A stretch of 64,000 nt of DNA, taken from NCBI RefSeq assembly GCF_035046485.1, contig NC_085138.1, positions 295,288,256-295,352,255 of the forward strand, written 5' to 3'. The notes under the pieces were generated by a model. It ran no database searches. It saw only the letters and a list, made by a program, of their open reading frames with translations, and was not told where the DNA came from. Positions 44,095 to 56,292 of the stretch are shown here, one piece after another. A program made the position numbers and the translations under genes. The stretch comes from Aedes albopictus. Lineage: Eukaryota > Arthropoda > Insecta > Diptera > Culicidae. Each line of letters begins with the position of its first letter. The first letter of the stretch is position 1.

Positions 44095-44267
44095 GCTCTA
44101 GAAATTTTGAGCTATGTTCTTGAAAACCTCGTCCTTAACCCTCGAACGATCGCGCTGTTGTATTTTGTACAACACGTTGAAAAAATATCGCTTTTTGTAC
44201 TCAGCATAAGCATGGTGCTGACGCAGGTAGTCAACCGCGCGAGTTACGGAAGGTTAATCACTATGAT

Positions 44268-44412
44268 AACCACTAATACACAACTAGTTTATCAACTTAC
44301 AGTGAAAGTTTGAGAATATTTGATGCACTTTTCGAAAAATTACAGTTAGTTGAACATTTTTTGAAAAGCGAAAATTTTGCCTGTCCCTACCATTTTGTCT
44401 ATCCCCTGTATC
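44268..44412. mobile_element. Half copy of the 21048 foldback element
   Basis: ATGCACTTTTCGAAAAATTA, then TTGAACATTTTTTGAAAAGC and GTCTATCCCCTG, align with 21815-21949. Only one arm remains. Confidence 0.8.
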
Positions 44413-44419
44413 TGTTTTT

Positions 44420-44960
44420 CGGTTACAGTCAGCACCGCAGTTGCCTGAAATTTCATGAATTTGGGTAATATTCGATAGATTGTATAACTCAAGTTTTCCC
44501 GGCCACCGACACCCATAAAAGTAACGGAAAAATGCGATGGTTCGGTAGAATCTCTCCAAAGAATTTGGTAAAATATTTTTTTTGGTAAATTTGATAGAAT
44601 CTTCTTGGTGCTCTTGGTGCTTTCGGTACAAACTCTCTTTTCAAATTGGTGCAGAGTCTCTTAGTTGGTTTCGATAGAATTTCTCCCATGGATTCAGTAG
44701 AATCTCTCTCCAGTGAATTTGGTAGAATCTTTTCCGAAGATTCGATGAAACAAAATATGGATTCGTAATCACTGCGGTGGATTCAATAGAATCTGTCCGA
44801 TAGTTTCGATAGGATCTCTATGAATTCTCTCAAATTGATAATGTACATAGAATCTCTCCAGCATATTCGATATTTGTGTAGCACTTTTGCGGGAAATTTT
44901 GTAGAAACATTCCGGTTGAATCGGTTAAATCTCTTTGGGAGCTGTCTGCCGGTGAACACA
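44420..44960. repeat. GGTAGAATCTCTCC short-unit minisatellite
   Basis: Variants of TTCGGTAGAATCTCTCCAAA recur at irregular 25-45-bp steps. Frames on the minus strand (44284-44689) are by-products. Confidence 0.6.
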
Positions 44961-44964
44961 AACA

Positions 44965-46580
44965 AGACATCTCTCAGAAATGTGCATCAAATATAATTTT
45001 CCTATATTAGATACAAGCTTATAAAATTACGGAGAAAATACGGCTTCATTAGCCAGAAAGTACCTAGAATGTGGAAAGTCGATACCAATTTAATGGTTAT
45101 GCCATCAGTGAGTCCAAGCTTATTTATGCTCATGTTATTGAGCTAAATTAGACAAAAGTCGTCTCTTTCAGGTTGCCACATCGGCAACCATCGTCGTCAA
45201 CGGCGGGTACATATTCGTCTGAATCGGAAACAGAAATAGCTTCGGACGTCATCTGTTCGGTTTGTTGAACGGTTGAACAGCGGAAGGAGATGTGCCTTCG
45301 TCTCCAAACAAAGTGAGAAGCCATTAGGCGTGATTTGAATGCAACTGTCTGTTCGGTGACAGCCCCCATTCTCGTTTATCGTCGTTCCCGGAACGACGAC
45401 GGTGATGGAACAATCAAAAGCTTTCCGATACTAATCTTGTTAGGGCAACAGCGGAGTTTCATGTTCGCGTGGTATCCATGGAGTTGAGAAATTAGCAACC
45501 GATGGCGGAATAATTTTATACACAGGAGAGGAACATCCATCACATGGTGCCGGTTTTTAATGAGGATTGTTTTGACAAATTTCGTGAAATTGTACACCCG
45601 TCGATAAATAGTCGTTCAGTCAGGAATCGATTTGAAAATTCCACGTATATATAATTAATGAAGTCTATTGCCCTTGTTGCTTCAGCATGATAAGGAAATC
45701 ATTTAAACAGCGTTATCGAATTTTTTGAAAGTTCATTTTAAAACAATTATGATGGGGTTGAGGTGTTGAGGAAATTCTTCTTCTTGACTTCAAGTCCCAA
45801 TTTGGACTGAAATCCATGTAATCCCACGTATCATAAGTTTCTCCTGGGACTACAGTTCACCCCAATCTCTCCTCTCTCCAATCTTGTTAACAATTTTATT
45901 ATTCAGTCGAACCTCTTTACCGGCACACATACGTTGGTACGTATGCTGACGCATGAGAAATTAGACTGCTTTCTGAGATAGAACGAGCGAGCGACTGAAC
46001 ACCCATATCCCCCATACGTTTCGATCTTAATCTTCATTGAAGTTGTAAATTGTGCCGGTGCGGACGGGATTGGCAAGACGAATGGGATCCAACCAACAAT
46101 CCAAGACAATCCAAATTCTTTGTTCGTTCCGGAAGGGTGGGCATTTAGGAGCTTCGGAGAAGCGAACCAACAACAGCTAGCAGGCAGCAAGCAGCATAAA
46201 CTCTCTGAAGACGAATTATGGACGGAGCGTCTGAAAAAGGACTCCCTTTGTTATGATCCAAGAGATCCAAGAGATCCAAAAGACCAAGCAAGAGCTATCG
46301 CATTTCCAAAAGACACGTGAAGGACGGTAGGCTGGCAGCCGGTTGAGAGAAGTGAAGTCGAATGAAAAATATGAAACCCTTGTTGCACACGTGTCTGGGC
46401 GGAGGCAATATATGTACCAACCTACAAAGCTTGATGTTTGATGGGGTGCTTTCGTGCAAATGCGAACGAGTTACTGGTTTTGTGACTTATTTATGAAAGG
46501 CTTTAGTGGAAGTATGTTTTATGAGCATTAATTAGTACTAGTGTAGACCATGTAAAGATTGATAGGTTCCAGGCATACGT
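44965..46580. other. Non-repetitive region, no gene established
   Basis: Mixed GC without transposon signatures. A possible splice acceptor (CTCTTTCAG at 45161-45169) precedes 32 open codons reading LPHRQPSSSTAGTYSSESET, but nothing supports a gene. GATCCAAGAGATCCAAGAG (46255) is a minor direct repeat. Confidence 0.35.
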
Positions 46581-46582
46581 TA

Positions 46583-46752
46583 GGGGCTGTCCATAAACCA
46601 CGTGGTCATTTTTTTGGGACTTTTCAACCCCCCCCCCCCCCCTGCGTGGTCATTAGTCCATACAAAATTTTTTATTTGTCCATACAAAATGGTCATTGGC
46701 CGAACCCCCCCCCCCCCCCCCCCTCATGACCACGTGGTTTATGGACAGCCCC
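46583..46752. mobile_element. C-tract MITE copy M1 (CCACGTGGTCA subtype)
   Basis: Inverted ends GGGGCTGTCCATAAACCACG on both sides continue to TGGTCAT. TTA flanks both ends (46580-46582, 46753-46755). Two C runs (about 15 and 17) occupy the same inner position in both arms. Confidence 0.85.
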
Positions 46753-46767
46753 TTAGATGTGTTAATA

Positions 46768-46901
46768 GTAGTTTACGAAACAAAGTGCAGAATGAAGATT
46801 TTTACAGCACTAGTTGTACATATATCCAACGAGGTTTGCCGAGTTTGATGATTACGACGAGTGCTGTAGAAATCGATTTCTGAACCGAGTTGCGTACAAC
46901 T
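46768..46901. mobile_element. Decayed copy of the GTAGTTTACG MITE
   Basis: GTAGTTTACGAAACAAAGTG and ATTTTTACAGCACTAGTTGT match 48081-48120. The right half is diverged. Confidence 0.65.
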
Positions 46902-46971
46902 TTTTTTTGCAATTTCATAAATTACTGCTTGAGGATAATTTTAAACGAAACTTTTCCATCAAATTGCACAC

Positions 46972-47615
46972 TAGGCCGTCCCTATTTTTGCAAAAGTTGG
47001 AAATGTTAAAAGTTCAATATTGCAAAACGATCGTTTTAGCTAAAAAACCAACATGCCAAAATTTGAAGTCCCTATCTCAAGGCTAAGTGGTCCCCCACGG
47101 GGCCTAAAGTTCTCAAAAATTGTATGGGGTCAAAAAAATCATAGAATTTTTTCGACGAAAAAATATCCTATTTTACTAGAATCGGTGATTTTAGGACCCT
47201 AAAGGGCCAAAAATGTGCTCAGAATTGCGATATCTCTTTTCGTTTTTGAGTTATCGGACAAAATATGGCAGGTTTCCTCAGGCATTTAATAAAATGGCCA
47301 AAATGTTCATTTTTAGGTAGTTTTTTTGTCAATAACTCAGAAACGAAAAGAGATATCGCAATTCTGAGCACATTTTTGGCCCTTTAAGTTCCTAAAATCA
47401 CCGATTCTAGTAGAATAGGATATTTTTGTCGTCGAAAAAATTTTATGATTTTTTTTACCCCATACAATTTTTGAGAACTTTAGGCCCCATGGGGGACCAC
47501 TTAGCCTTGAGATAGGGACTTCAAATTTTGGCATGATGGTTTTTTAGCTAAAACGATCGATTTGCAATATTGAACTTTAAACATTTCCAACTTTTGCAAA
47601 AATAGGGACGGCCTA
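46972..47615. mobile_element. hAT-type foldback element with 8-bp duplication
   Basis: The ends are TAGGCCGTCCCTATTTTTGC and its complement. The host sequence TTGCACAC stands on both sides (46964-46971, 47616-47623). The arms are almost completely complementary (GGTCCCCCACGGGGCCTAAA against TTTAGGCCCCATGGGGGACC), with a loop of about 90 bp. An 8-bp duplication and TAG ends favour hAT. It is non-coding. Confidence 0.85.
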
Positions 47616-47934
47616 TTGCACACTGATAGCCACGGCATAAATATCACAAGGCGGGCTAGTAACCTATGTAAACATTAATTTTGGATGTAAACATGTGACG
47701 TCGTTCTTATCATTTTTCACGTAGATCAAATTGGTGTGGAGTACTAGATCGCCTATGAACGATTTGAACTACGTTATCAAAAAACTGTCAGATTTCAGGA
47801 ATATATCACCTTCTGTACACCGTGTTCATAGCCATGTTAAGGAAAGTCTGATCATAGTAGGTTATACTGAGCAGTTGTCACAATTTTTCAAAACTGCGTC
47901 CAGAAAGCATCAAAGAGTTGATAAAAACTGAAAA

Positions 47935-48000
47935 CAGTGCTGTAATGGTTCATTACGCAACGCACATCAGTGCTGTAATGAACCATTACAGCACTGCTGG
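47935..48000. repeat. Short palindrome
   Basis: CAGTGCTGTAATGGTTCATTA is mirrored by AATGAACCATTACAGCACTG within 65 bases. It is probably a remnant of a small foldback. Confidence 0.65.
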
Positions 48001-48080
48001 TTTGATGTGGGAAAGTAGGCCTTTTCCTGATAGATTTGCGTTGGGTAAAACAGCCTATTACGATGAGGAATTGCAAAATA

Positions 48081-48216
48081 GTAGTTTACGCAACAAGGTG
48101 CAGAATGACGATTTTTACAGCACTCGTCGTAATTATCCAACTCGGCAAGCCTCGTTGGATAAATGTACGACTCGTGCTGCAAAAATTGTCATTCTGCACC
48201 TTGTTTCGTAAACTAC
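48081..48216. mobile_element. 136-bp foldback MITE with TA duplication
   Basis: The ends are GTAGTTTACGCAACAAGGTG and, inward from the right, GTAGTTTACGAAACAAGGTG. TA stands at 48079-48080 and 48217-48218. Inner arms include GCAGAATGACGATTTTTACAG and CTCGTCGTAATTATCC. Confidence 0.85.
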
Positions 48217-48244
48217 TATTGTTCAACATAACATTTAAGACAAG

Positions 48245-49720
48245 ACTTAATCAACAATAGTACGCCACAATACTCGGTTTGTGGCTGCCGCTCTACATTC
48301 TCGGTCGCGCCCAATGCTCGCCAGGTCACGCTCCATCTGGTCCGCCCATCGTGCTCTCTGCGCTCCACGCCTTCTTGTGCCAACCGGATCAGTTGCAAAC
48401 ACTAGCTTTGCAGGGTTGTTGTGCAGCGTTCTTGCAACATGCCCTGCCCACCGCATCCTTCCGGCTTTGACCACCTTCTGGATGCTGGGTTCACCGTAAA
48501 GTGCAGTGAGCTCGTGGTTCATCCTCTGCTACACACCGTTCTCCTGCACACCGCCGAAGATCGTCCTTAGCACGCATTGCTCGAAAACTCCGAGTGCTTA
48601 CAGGTCCTCTTCGAGCATCGTCGATGTCTCGTGTCCGTAGAGGAACACTTGTCTTATTAGCGTTTTGTACATGGTGCATTTGGTACGTGGGTGAATCTTC
48701 TGGAGCTCGTAGTAGGCCCGACTTCCGCTGATGATGCGCCTTCGAATTTCACGACTTACATAGTTGTCAGCCGTCAGTAAGGATCCGAGGTAGACGAATG
48801 CCTCCACCACCTCGAAGGTATTCCCGTCTATCGTAACATTACTACCCAGGCGGATCCGATCGTGTTCGGTTCCGCCTAGCAGCGTGAACTTTGTTTTTGA
48901 GGCATTCAACACCAGTCCGACCTTTGCTGCTTCGCGTTTCAGGCGGGTGTATGTACAGTTCTACCACCGTTCCAAATGTTCTGGCGATAATGTTCATGTC
49001 GTCCGCAAAGCACACAAATTGACCAGATTTTGTGGAAATCGTTCCCTGGCTGTTGAGCCCGGCTCGTCGCTTCAGACCTTCCAGAGCGATGTTGAAGAGT
49101 AGGCATGAGAGTCCGTCACTTAGTCGCAGTCCCCGACGCGATTCGAATGAACTGGATAGTTCTCCCGAAACCCTTACGCAATTTTGCACACCGTCCATCG
49201 TTGCTTTAATCAGTCTAGTCAGCTTCCCAGGAAAGCCGTTTTCGTCCATGATTCTCCATAGCTCTGCGCGGTCGATACTATCGTATGCCGCTTTGAAGTC
49301 GATGAACAGGTGGTGCGTTGGGACCTGGTATCCACGGCATTTCTGGAGGATTTGCCGTACGGTGAAGATCTGGTCCATTGCCGACCGACCGTCGATGAAG
49401 CTGGTTTGATAACTTCCCACGAACTCGTTTGTTTTAGGTGACAGACGACAAAAGATGATCTGGGATAGCACTTTGTAGTCAGCATTTAAAATAGTGATCG
49501 CTTTGAAGTTCCCACACTCCAAATGGTCGCCTTTCTTGTGAATGGGGCAGATAACCCCTTCCCTCCACTCCTCCGGTAGCTGTTTGGGTTCTCTGATCCT
49601 GACTATCAGCCGATGCAGACAGGTGGCCAACTTTTCTGGGCCCATCTTGATGAGTTCGATACCATCCTTACCAGCTGCTTTGTTGGTTTTGAGCTGATGA
49701 ATGGCATCCTTTGTTGTGAC
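48245..49720 (-). pseudogene. RTE-like LINE, reverse transcriptase domain (3' half)
   Basis: Minus translation, with frameshifts near 48900 and 48530, runs KDAIHQLKTNKAAGKDGIEL, VICPIHKKGDHLECGNF, QTSFIDGRSAMDQIFTVRQI, HHLFIDFKAAYDSIDR and FADDMNIIART (catalytic FADD). Later come SREIRRRIISGSRAYYELQ, MNHELTALYGEPSIQKVVKA and RWAGHVARTLHNNP, ending WRTIVD. The usual RQGD box reads RLSD, a further lesion. Order and spacing recall RTE/BovB elements. The clade is tentative. The 5' half is displaced to 51702-53565 by an insertion. Confidence 0.85.
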
Positions 49721-51111
49721 TGTCGAGGGGGGAATAGAAACCCTCGATCAGCCTCGGAAAGCTCAAAAGGGAAATGCGCTCACAAAACTGAACATAATTC
49801 AACAAATCAAGTAGCATTGACAAACTACATTTATTTTAGTTTTCTCGCCTTAACCAAGCCTGTTTTGCCTCGTACTCCTCTTGTTCATCTTATCTCTCTT
49901 AATTCTACTTTTTATTCTTCTCTTTGTTCTTACTCACTGTGGGTGCACCCGTTCTTCCGTCACCACGCCACCGTAGCTCTGCATGCGCTCCTTCCTTCAC
50001 CTCTGCCTTTACGCCACCCACGGTAGTCGGACTCTCCCCTATGTGATGCTGGCAGATTTGCTCCGGGACCGCGTTCTTTGGCGGGGCGGCCTTGCGGCTG
50101 TAGGCCACGAAGCTGGGTTTCACTGCCTTCCTAATCCGTAAAGCTGTGCGTGCTTCCTCAGAAAACTCCGAACCAAAATCGTCTCCAATCGTTCGTGCGT
50201 CCCAAGAAGTTGTTGTACGGATACGGATCCACGGAGGATTCGTTGGGATCGGTGTCGACGATGCCACTCGATTCTCGACGGTCGCGCGATCGGCCAACGA
50301 CCGCGCCGTGCCTTGCTGACGTGTCCTATCAACAAATGATCTGCTCGAGAATTCCCGGTGGTTAACCAGAAGCTCTGCCCACGGCCGATGCTCCGATCGG
50401 TTGTCCAACCACTAGCAAAAACGACAAATAAGAAAAAGAGGCCCTGCGGGAGACCGCTGGCATCAGCACACAATTCCACCGAGTTTCTTTACTCATAATT
50501 ACCTCCAATGGAAGGCCTCTCGTCTCGGTGTGCGTTTTGGTCGCTCCCGTGGGTTCTTGCACCTGGTTGGGGTTTTTGAAAGGCTCCTGCAAAGCTTTTG
50601 GTTTCCTACGGAGATGTTAATAGGGCATTTCTATTGGTCACGGAGAAACGACTAACAATTCGGAATTTCTTACCTTCCGCGTAGCACAAGGTGCTCGTGT
50701 CGTGCAGGAAGCCCACCGTGTTCGTGCAGCAAATGGTTCGTAGTTCGGCTGCCTCCACGTGCTAAGACACGAAATAGGAATTTTGAGGTTATCTCTCCGA
50801 AGATTGCTCGCGGCTCATATCTCTTACCTCCAACAATACTGTCTTTCCTCCTGCCTTTCGGCCGCGACGGATGTCCGATGTTCCTGTCCGGATTGTTGAG
50901 CACTTGGCGAGGGCCAATTTTGTTCCTCCGCGTTGCACTTGTGGCTATTTTCACCGACGGTATGTGTTTTTCCGATGCCACCACTGAAACACGTGCATAA
51001 CGGCACAAGCACTTTCTTGTTCTGCGGCTTCTGATCGGTGATTCCTTTTCGCCGGTGTGGTGGTGGTTGTCGGTGCCGAAAAATGACAGCTGCTGCTTTC
51101 GCTTTCCCTAT

Positions 51112-51281
51112 GGGGCTGTCCATAAACCACGTGGTCATTTTTTTGGGACTTCTCAAAACCCCCCACCACCCACCCCCCCCCCCCCCGTGGTCATTAGTCC
51201 ATACAATTTTTTTTCCTCCATACAAAACGGTCATTGGCCGAACCCCCCCCCCTCATGACCACGTGGTTTATGGACAGCCCC
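51112..51281. mobile_element. C-tract MITE copy M2 (CCACGTGGTCA subtype)
   Basis: Same ends as M1 and the same length (170). The flanking duplication is TAT (51109-51111, 51282-51284). It lies within the LTR-like insertion. Confidence 0.85.
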
Positions 51282-51418
51282 TATAGCCTTTTTATCACTG
51301 TAAGCGTCTGTGAAGCGCACAGTGAACGAATTGTGTTGGCGGGCGTGGCAACTTTTGTTTCCAATTCTTCTTCTTTATGGCTCTACGTTCCCGCTGGAAC
51401 CTGGCCGGCATCTCTTCA

Positions 51419-51617
51419 ACTTAGTGTTCTTTGAGCACTTCCACAGTTATTAATTGAAGGGCTTTCTTTGCCTGCCATTGCATGAATTTGTATATTGTGA
51501 GGCAAGGACAATGATACACTATGCCCAAAGAGTCAAGAAAATTTCCTCGACCAGAACGGGAATCGAACCCGCCGTCTCCGGATTGGCGATCCATAGCCTT
51601 AACCACTAGGCTAACTG
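51419..51617 (-). mobile_element. tRNA-derived SINE, head type 2 on a type 1 body
   Basis: The minus-strand head is TTAGCCTAGTGGTTAAGGC (A box) and GGCGGGTTCGATTCCCGTTC (B box). This differs from the head at 18656. The body (GGGCATAGTGTATCATTGTC, then TAACTGTGGAAGTGCTCA) is clearly homologous to that SINE's body. Confidence 0.8.
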
Positions 51618-51701
51618 TTTCCAATTATGGCGAGTATTAATTGTATTTGCTTCCTTAGCTTATAGGCATCTAACTTAAATACAACAATGTCAAACGTAAC
51701 A

Positions 51702-53565
51702 CCTTAACTCCCTCAGCGTGGGAGTTAGATCATTTCCGTCCTCCGCTGCATTGGCGTCGTCGTTTCCTCCGTTGCCGTGGTCTTCCGTCCCTACGATCTC
51801 CACGCCATTCAGGTGCTGATCGAAGTGCTGCTTCCACCTTTCGATCACCTCACGTCCGTCCGTCAAGAGGCCACCGTCTTCAATCCTGCATATTTCGGCT
51901 CGCGGCACGAAGCCGTTGCGGGATGCGTTGAGCTTCTGATAGAACTTCCGTGTTTCTTGGGAACGGCACAGCAGTTCCATTTCTTCACATTCCGCTTCTT
52001 CCAGGCGACGCTTTTTCTCCCGAAAGAGGCGGGTCTGCTGTATCCGCTTGTGTTTGTAACGTTCCACGTTCTGTCGAGTCCCTTGCTGCAGCATTACCGC
52101 CCTCGCTGCATTTTTCTCCTCCGAAACCGTTCTGCACTCTTCGTCGAACCATTCGTTCCGTCGATTCCGTTCCACGTACCCGATGGTGCTCTCTGCTGCG
52201 TCGTTGATGGCTGCTTTCACTGTACTCCAGCAGTCCTCTAGAGGGGCATCATCGAGCTCGCCCTCGTCTGGCAACGCGGCTTCGAGATTCTGCGCGTATG
52301 CTGAGGCGACATCCGGTTGTTTTAGTCGCTCTAGGTTGCACCGTGGCGGTTTCTGGTACCGTACATTGTTCATAAGGGAGAGCTTTGGGCGCAGTTTGAC
52401 CATCACCAGATAATGGTCGGAGTTGATGTTGGCGATACGATAGATCCTGACGTCGATAATGTCGGAGATATGCTGTCCGTCAATCAGAGCGTGGTCGATA
52501 TAAAATTCCGTCTGCTGTGGTGATCTCCAGGTTTAACGATAAGGGAGGCTGTGTTGGAAAAAGCTGCTACGTATGGCCATGTTTTTGGAGGCGGCAAAAT
52601 CAATGAGTCGTAGGCCGTTTTCGTTCGTCCGCTGGTGGGCGCTGAACTTACCAATCGTTGGTCTGAATTCTTCCTCCTGGCCTACATGAGCGTTTAAATC
52701 TCCTATGATGATCTTGACGTCGTGGCTTGGGCAGCGATCGTACTCGCGTTCGAGCTGCGCGTAAAATGCGTCTTTGTCATCATCAGTGCTTCCAGATTGT
52801 GGGCTGTGCACGTTTATTATGCTGAAGATGAATAATCGGCCCTTGATCCTCAACCAGCACATTCTTTCGTCGATCGGCCACCAATCGATCACGTGCCTCT
52901 GCATATCACCCATCACAATAAAAGCTGTTCCCAGCTCGCGGGTGTTACCGCAGCTCTGGTAGATGGTATGATTACCTCTAAACGTTCGCACCATGGATCC
53001 TGTCCAACACACCTCCTGCAGCGCTGCGATGCCGAACGTGCGGTCCTTCAGTAGATCGGCGAGTATGCGGATGCTCCTAATGAAGTTGAGGGATCGGCAG
53101 TTTCATGTACCGAGTTTCCGATCGCAAGTCGTTTTTGTTCGCTGGGGTCGTTGCCGTTGGTCTTGGTTCGTATTATTCTGTTGCTGATTTTCCGTTACAA
53201 TGGTTTTTTACGGCTGGCTCGTAGGGCCTGACACTAACCCCCTACTTTCCGGAGGACCACAGCGCACAGTTGAGTTTAGAGTCCTTCCCTGGTACTCGGA
53301 CGTAGATCAGCTGCCCCTAACATGGGGATCAGACGCTATTGTGAGCCGCTCCTCCTGGAGAACAGACACTCAGGTTTGCCGAAGCAAACCCCCACCCCCT
53401 TCCCTGTCAGCCAAATGACCAAAGTTCCTGCCGGGGTTGGTTACCCGATCTTCCTTAAGGTTGCTCATAGTTTCCGGCCGGTACCACGAGGAGGTAGGGA
53501 TAGGAGTTGCTGGGCAGAGGTTAGTGGATCACAATGGGATCTGAATTGCGCAGCATACTCAGCCT
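51702..53565 (-). pseudogene. RTE-like LINE, endonuclease and linker (5' half)
   Basis: Minus frames at 52533-53012 (159 codons) encode an APE-type endonuclease: FRGNHTIYQSCGNTRELGTA, FSIINVHSPQSGSTDDDKDA and IIIGDLNAHVGQEEEF. Just upstream in another frame, FGIAALQEVCWTG follows. Frame 51690-52406 is the linker (DCWSTVKAAINDAAESTIGY, then NEWFDEECRTVSEEKNAAR). Frameshifts separate the parts. Upstream DNA to 53565 matches 31140-31345, marking the family's 5' region. Excluding the insertion, the whole LINE is about 3.4 kb, close to RTE length. Confidence 0.85.
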
Positions 53566-53719
53566 TTACCGTGCCGATTTGTTTTATGCAAGTTATTTTC
53601 AAGCCCTCTTACTTTATGTACCTTTTTATGCCCTGCATAAAAAGAGAGAAAGTGCTACTCAGAACCAATATTGTGCATGAAAAATGAAATAATGACGGCA
53701 AATAGTAACGGCGGCCAGA

Positions 53720-54240
53720 AGGCGTTTATAGGGGAGAGCAAAGGAAAGTTGCAGGGGCATTCCAGGAGATCTCCAGGTGGTTCAAGGGCTTTCAGGGTCT
53801 CAGGGGGGCTTCATTGGGTCTCCGGAGGTGGAGGGTTCCAAAGGCCATCAGAGGTGCTTCATGGGTCCCAGAGGGCTGCAGGTGAGTTCCAGTGGTTCTC
53901 ATGGGCGTTTCAGGGGTTTCAGTGGTATTTCTAGGAGTACCAGGAGGTCTTAGGGGCGATTTGAGTGGGTCTTAATGGCGTCTCAGGGGGTCTCAAGAGA
54001 TTACAGGGGGCTCCACGGGGTCTCTATGGCGCATCAGGGCGCTTCAGGGGGTGCTTATAGGGAAGAGCAAAGAGGTTGCAGAGACTTTTTAGGGTTACTC
54101 AGGCTCACTTTGTTGGGTCTCATGGACACTTTAGGAAGCTTCACAGAAATAAAAATATAAAAAAAAAACTTCAGGAAGGGCGTTGAAGGAGGTCCGAGAA
54201 GGTTTCAGATAGATTTTGAGAGTATCTTAGTAAGTTTCAA
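53720..54240. repeat. TTCAGGGG/GGTCTCAGGG minisatellite
   Basis: Short degenerate units (CTCAGGGGGTCTC, TTCAGGGGTTTCAGTGG). The Gly/Ser-rich frame through it is spurious. Same style as 9695-9870. Confidence 0.6.
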
Positions 54241-56290
54241 TGTATTTTCGTCGAATTTCACAGGCTTACTATAGAGCAATTATAGTAGGTATTCGATATA
54301 CTTTTTAATGAAAGTTGACACTTTTGCGTCCAGTTTTTAGAGTGTTACAAATCGGCGTTGCAGTTTTCCTACAAGATTCGTGACAAATAAACTGTTTTTA
54401 GTCTCCTATCTAATAGTTCATTATAACCATGTTCAAAAGCTGTAAAATTTCAATATTGCCAAAACGTCATTTGGGGCCTCTTTGTGCTTTGGTACGACCT
54501 TTCAGTACTTATAACCTCTTAGTCCCTTTAAAACTGCATTTGCTGTAGATGTACATGTGTTCTAATAAACGACCTAGATCCTGGTGTAACAAGATTATGC
54601 GCCTTTCCGGATTGACGCCTCTTCCGAGCATTTCCCACATCTCTCATTCTAAAGTAATCTGTCCAACAGCCCCAGAATTTTGAAATGGCACTTCAGCCCC
54701 AAAAAAGTGCTATCAACTGAACAAACCATTCGACTCCAACCTGAACCCACACGGGTGGAGACGTGTGGCTATGTTTGTACGTATGTGCGCATTACGTGTG
54801 TGTGGGTGGCCGTGTTTTGGTGCGTGAGCAAACCCATAACGAAGGTGCGAGGTAACCTACATCCCATCGCATCGTCATTCGTACGTCCTCGAGACTGTCA
54901 ACAGCCTACCACCCAGTCTCCGTATCGTCGCCATCTGCGGATTTTCGGGGGACCCATTCGTTATGTCACCGCCGCCGCCATCGTCACCACCTCCGACAAC
55001 CAACAGTTCGTTCGAGCGTACTCCTTGAGTCCACCCACATCGTGTACCGTTACAACCGTTGCGTTGCGTTGTAACACGCACATATTTATGACTGAGCAGT
55101 AGAAAAATCACAACCGCGGAACGACAGTTCATCCTCTCCGAGCAGGGATGCCGAATTTCCGGTTTCATTTTGTAGTCCAAAATATTCAAAATTTATCGGC
55201 ATGTGGTGAACATGAGGGCAACTTTCCACTACAAATCCGTCTTATGTTATACCAGTGAATAAATAATTTGGCATCCCGGCTCCCGTGCCTACATTGATCG
55301 GAAAAGCGCAAAAACCCCTAAAAATTTGAGAAAATAACTTTTCCACCTACACTTAGCACATCACCACCACTCTTCTGAGCAAGCCCATCATCAGCGCGGC
55401 GGTACCCGCAGAGGCATCCAACTAAGTGGAGCGATGGAATTTTCACGGGTGATTGATTTTGAATTCGTGAAAAACTCGCATGTGTCAAGCCACTTTTGCT
55501 CTGTTGTTACCTTCGCCGCACCGCACCGTCCCCTTAGGTACCTGTTCATTTTCACCAGTGCGCAACGAAATGATTCCATTTGACTTTATGGGGATTCTGG
55601 TTTTCTGGAAGTTCTCGGCGTTTACACGGCACGTCAAGCGCGGATTCGTAAATCAACGGAGATTGGAAGTTGTAACGAAGGTGGTTGGAATTTTGCCTCG
55701 AAAAGATGTAAATTTATTTACTTCGTCAGGTGCCAATTTTCCAGCCACCGGTTCTGTCGGGCATGTCGAAGGTCGGCTTCTTCGGGCAGTTTTACTTACA
55801 GTGAATCAGATACTTATTTATCCAGGGTATCAACTGTACTCATTAGATCATCCTTTTTTTGCAGAAAATGTAAATGAAAACGTTTCACATTAAAAATTGA
55901 TCGTTTTAACTTGTGTCAAAATTTGCAGCCAGTGTTCCAAAGCTCGAAGGTATTTTTTTAACTAGTTTATTTGTGGCTCAATCGCGTTTAACGCTTTGGG
56001 GAGCCGAAATTCAATTTTTGTATATTATGTACATATATATTCTTATATGCCATAGCTAGTATGGGTCGGAGGTTAGTATGTCACAATAGTTTTTAAGGTT
56101 GGACTTGGAAAGGATTGGGGGTAAGGGTTCTCTGAAGCTCATCCGGTATAGGTATATGTTGATGACATGTTCGTTGTCTGTGTAGCGATAGGATTCCAGG
56201 TTGCAGTGGATCATACTTTTGCCAGATGGCCAGGAACAACACAAAAAAAGACAAAGACAGAAAAAAAAAACTGGGGAAGAAAACACAAGC
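54241..56290. other. Mostly non-repetitive, no gene established
   Basis: The 54700-55140 part has raised GC and CA/CCG-rich stretches. A plus frame (54680-55102, 140 codons) overlaps a minus frame and has no motif. The 55480-55893 frame is likewise unrecognised. Sequence from 56090 may be the I-clade LINE 3' UTR. Confidence 0.3.
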
Positions 56291-56292
56291 GA

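Larger units (their letters stand above)
49721..51701. mobile_element. 2-kb insertion with TGT...ACA ends, possible solo LTR
   Basis: It begins TGTCGAGGGG and ends CGTAACA, splitting the LINE between NDLTPT and KDAIHQ. Without its nested MITE (51112) and SINE (51419) it is about 1.6 kb. It encodes nothing recognisable, though a minus frame at 49905-50408 is open for 167 codons. TG/CA ends and a minus-strand AATAAA near 49830 would suit an LTR. I found no target duplication, so the classification is weak. Confidence 0.4.

Noticed and set aside
45170..45270. A terminal exon after CTCTTTCAG, reading LPHRQPSSSTAGTYSSESET
   Set aside because: Its phase does not fit the candidate exon at 32921, and it has no other support.
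54680..55189. Overlapping plus and minus frames of 140 and 104 codons
   Set aside because: No motif, no splice context, and mutual overlap. Chance frames in a GC-richer stretch are likelier.
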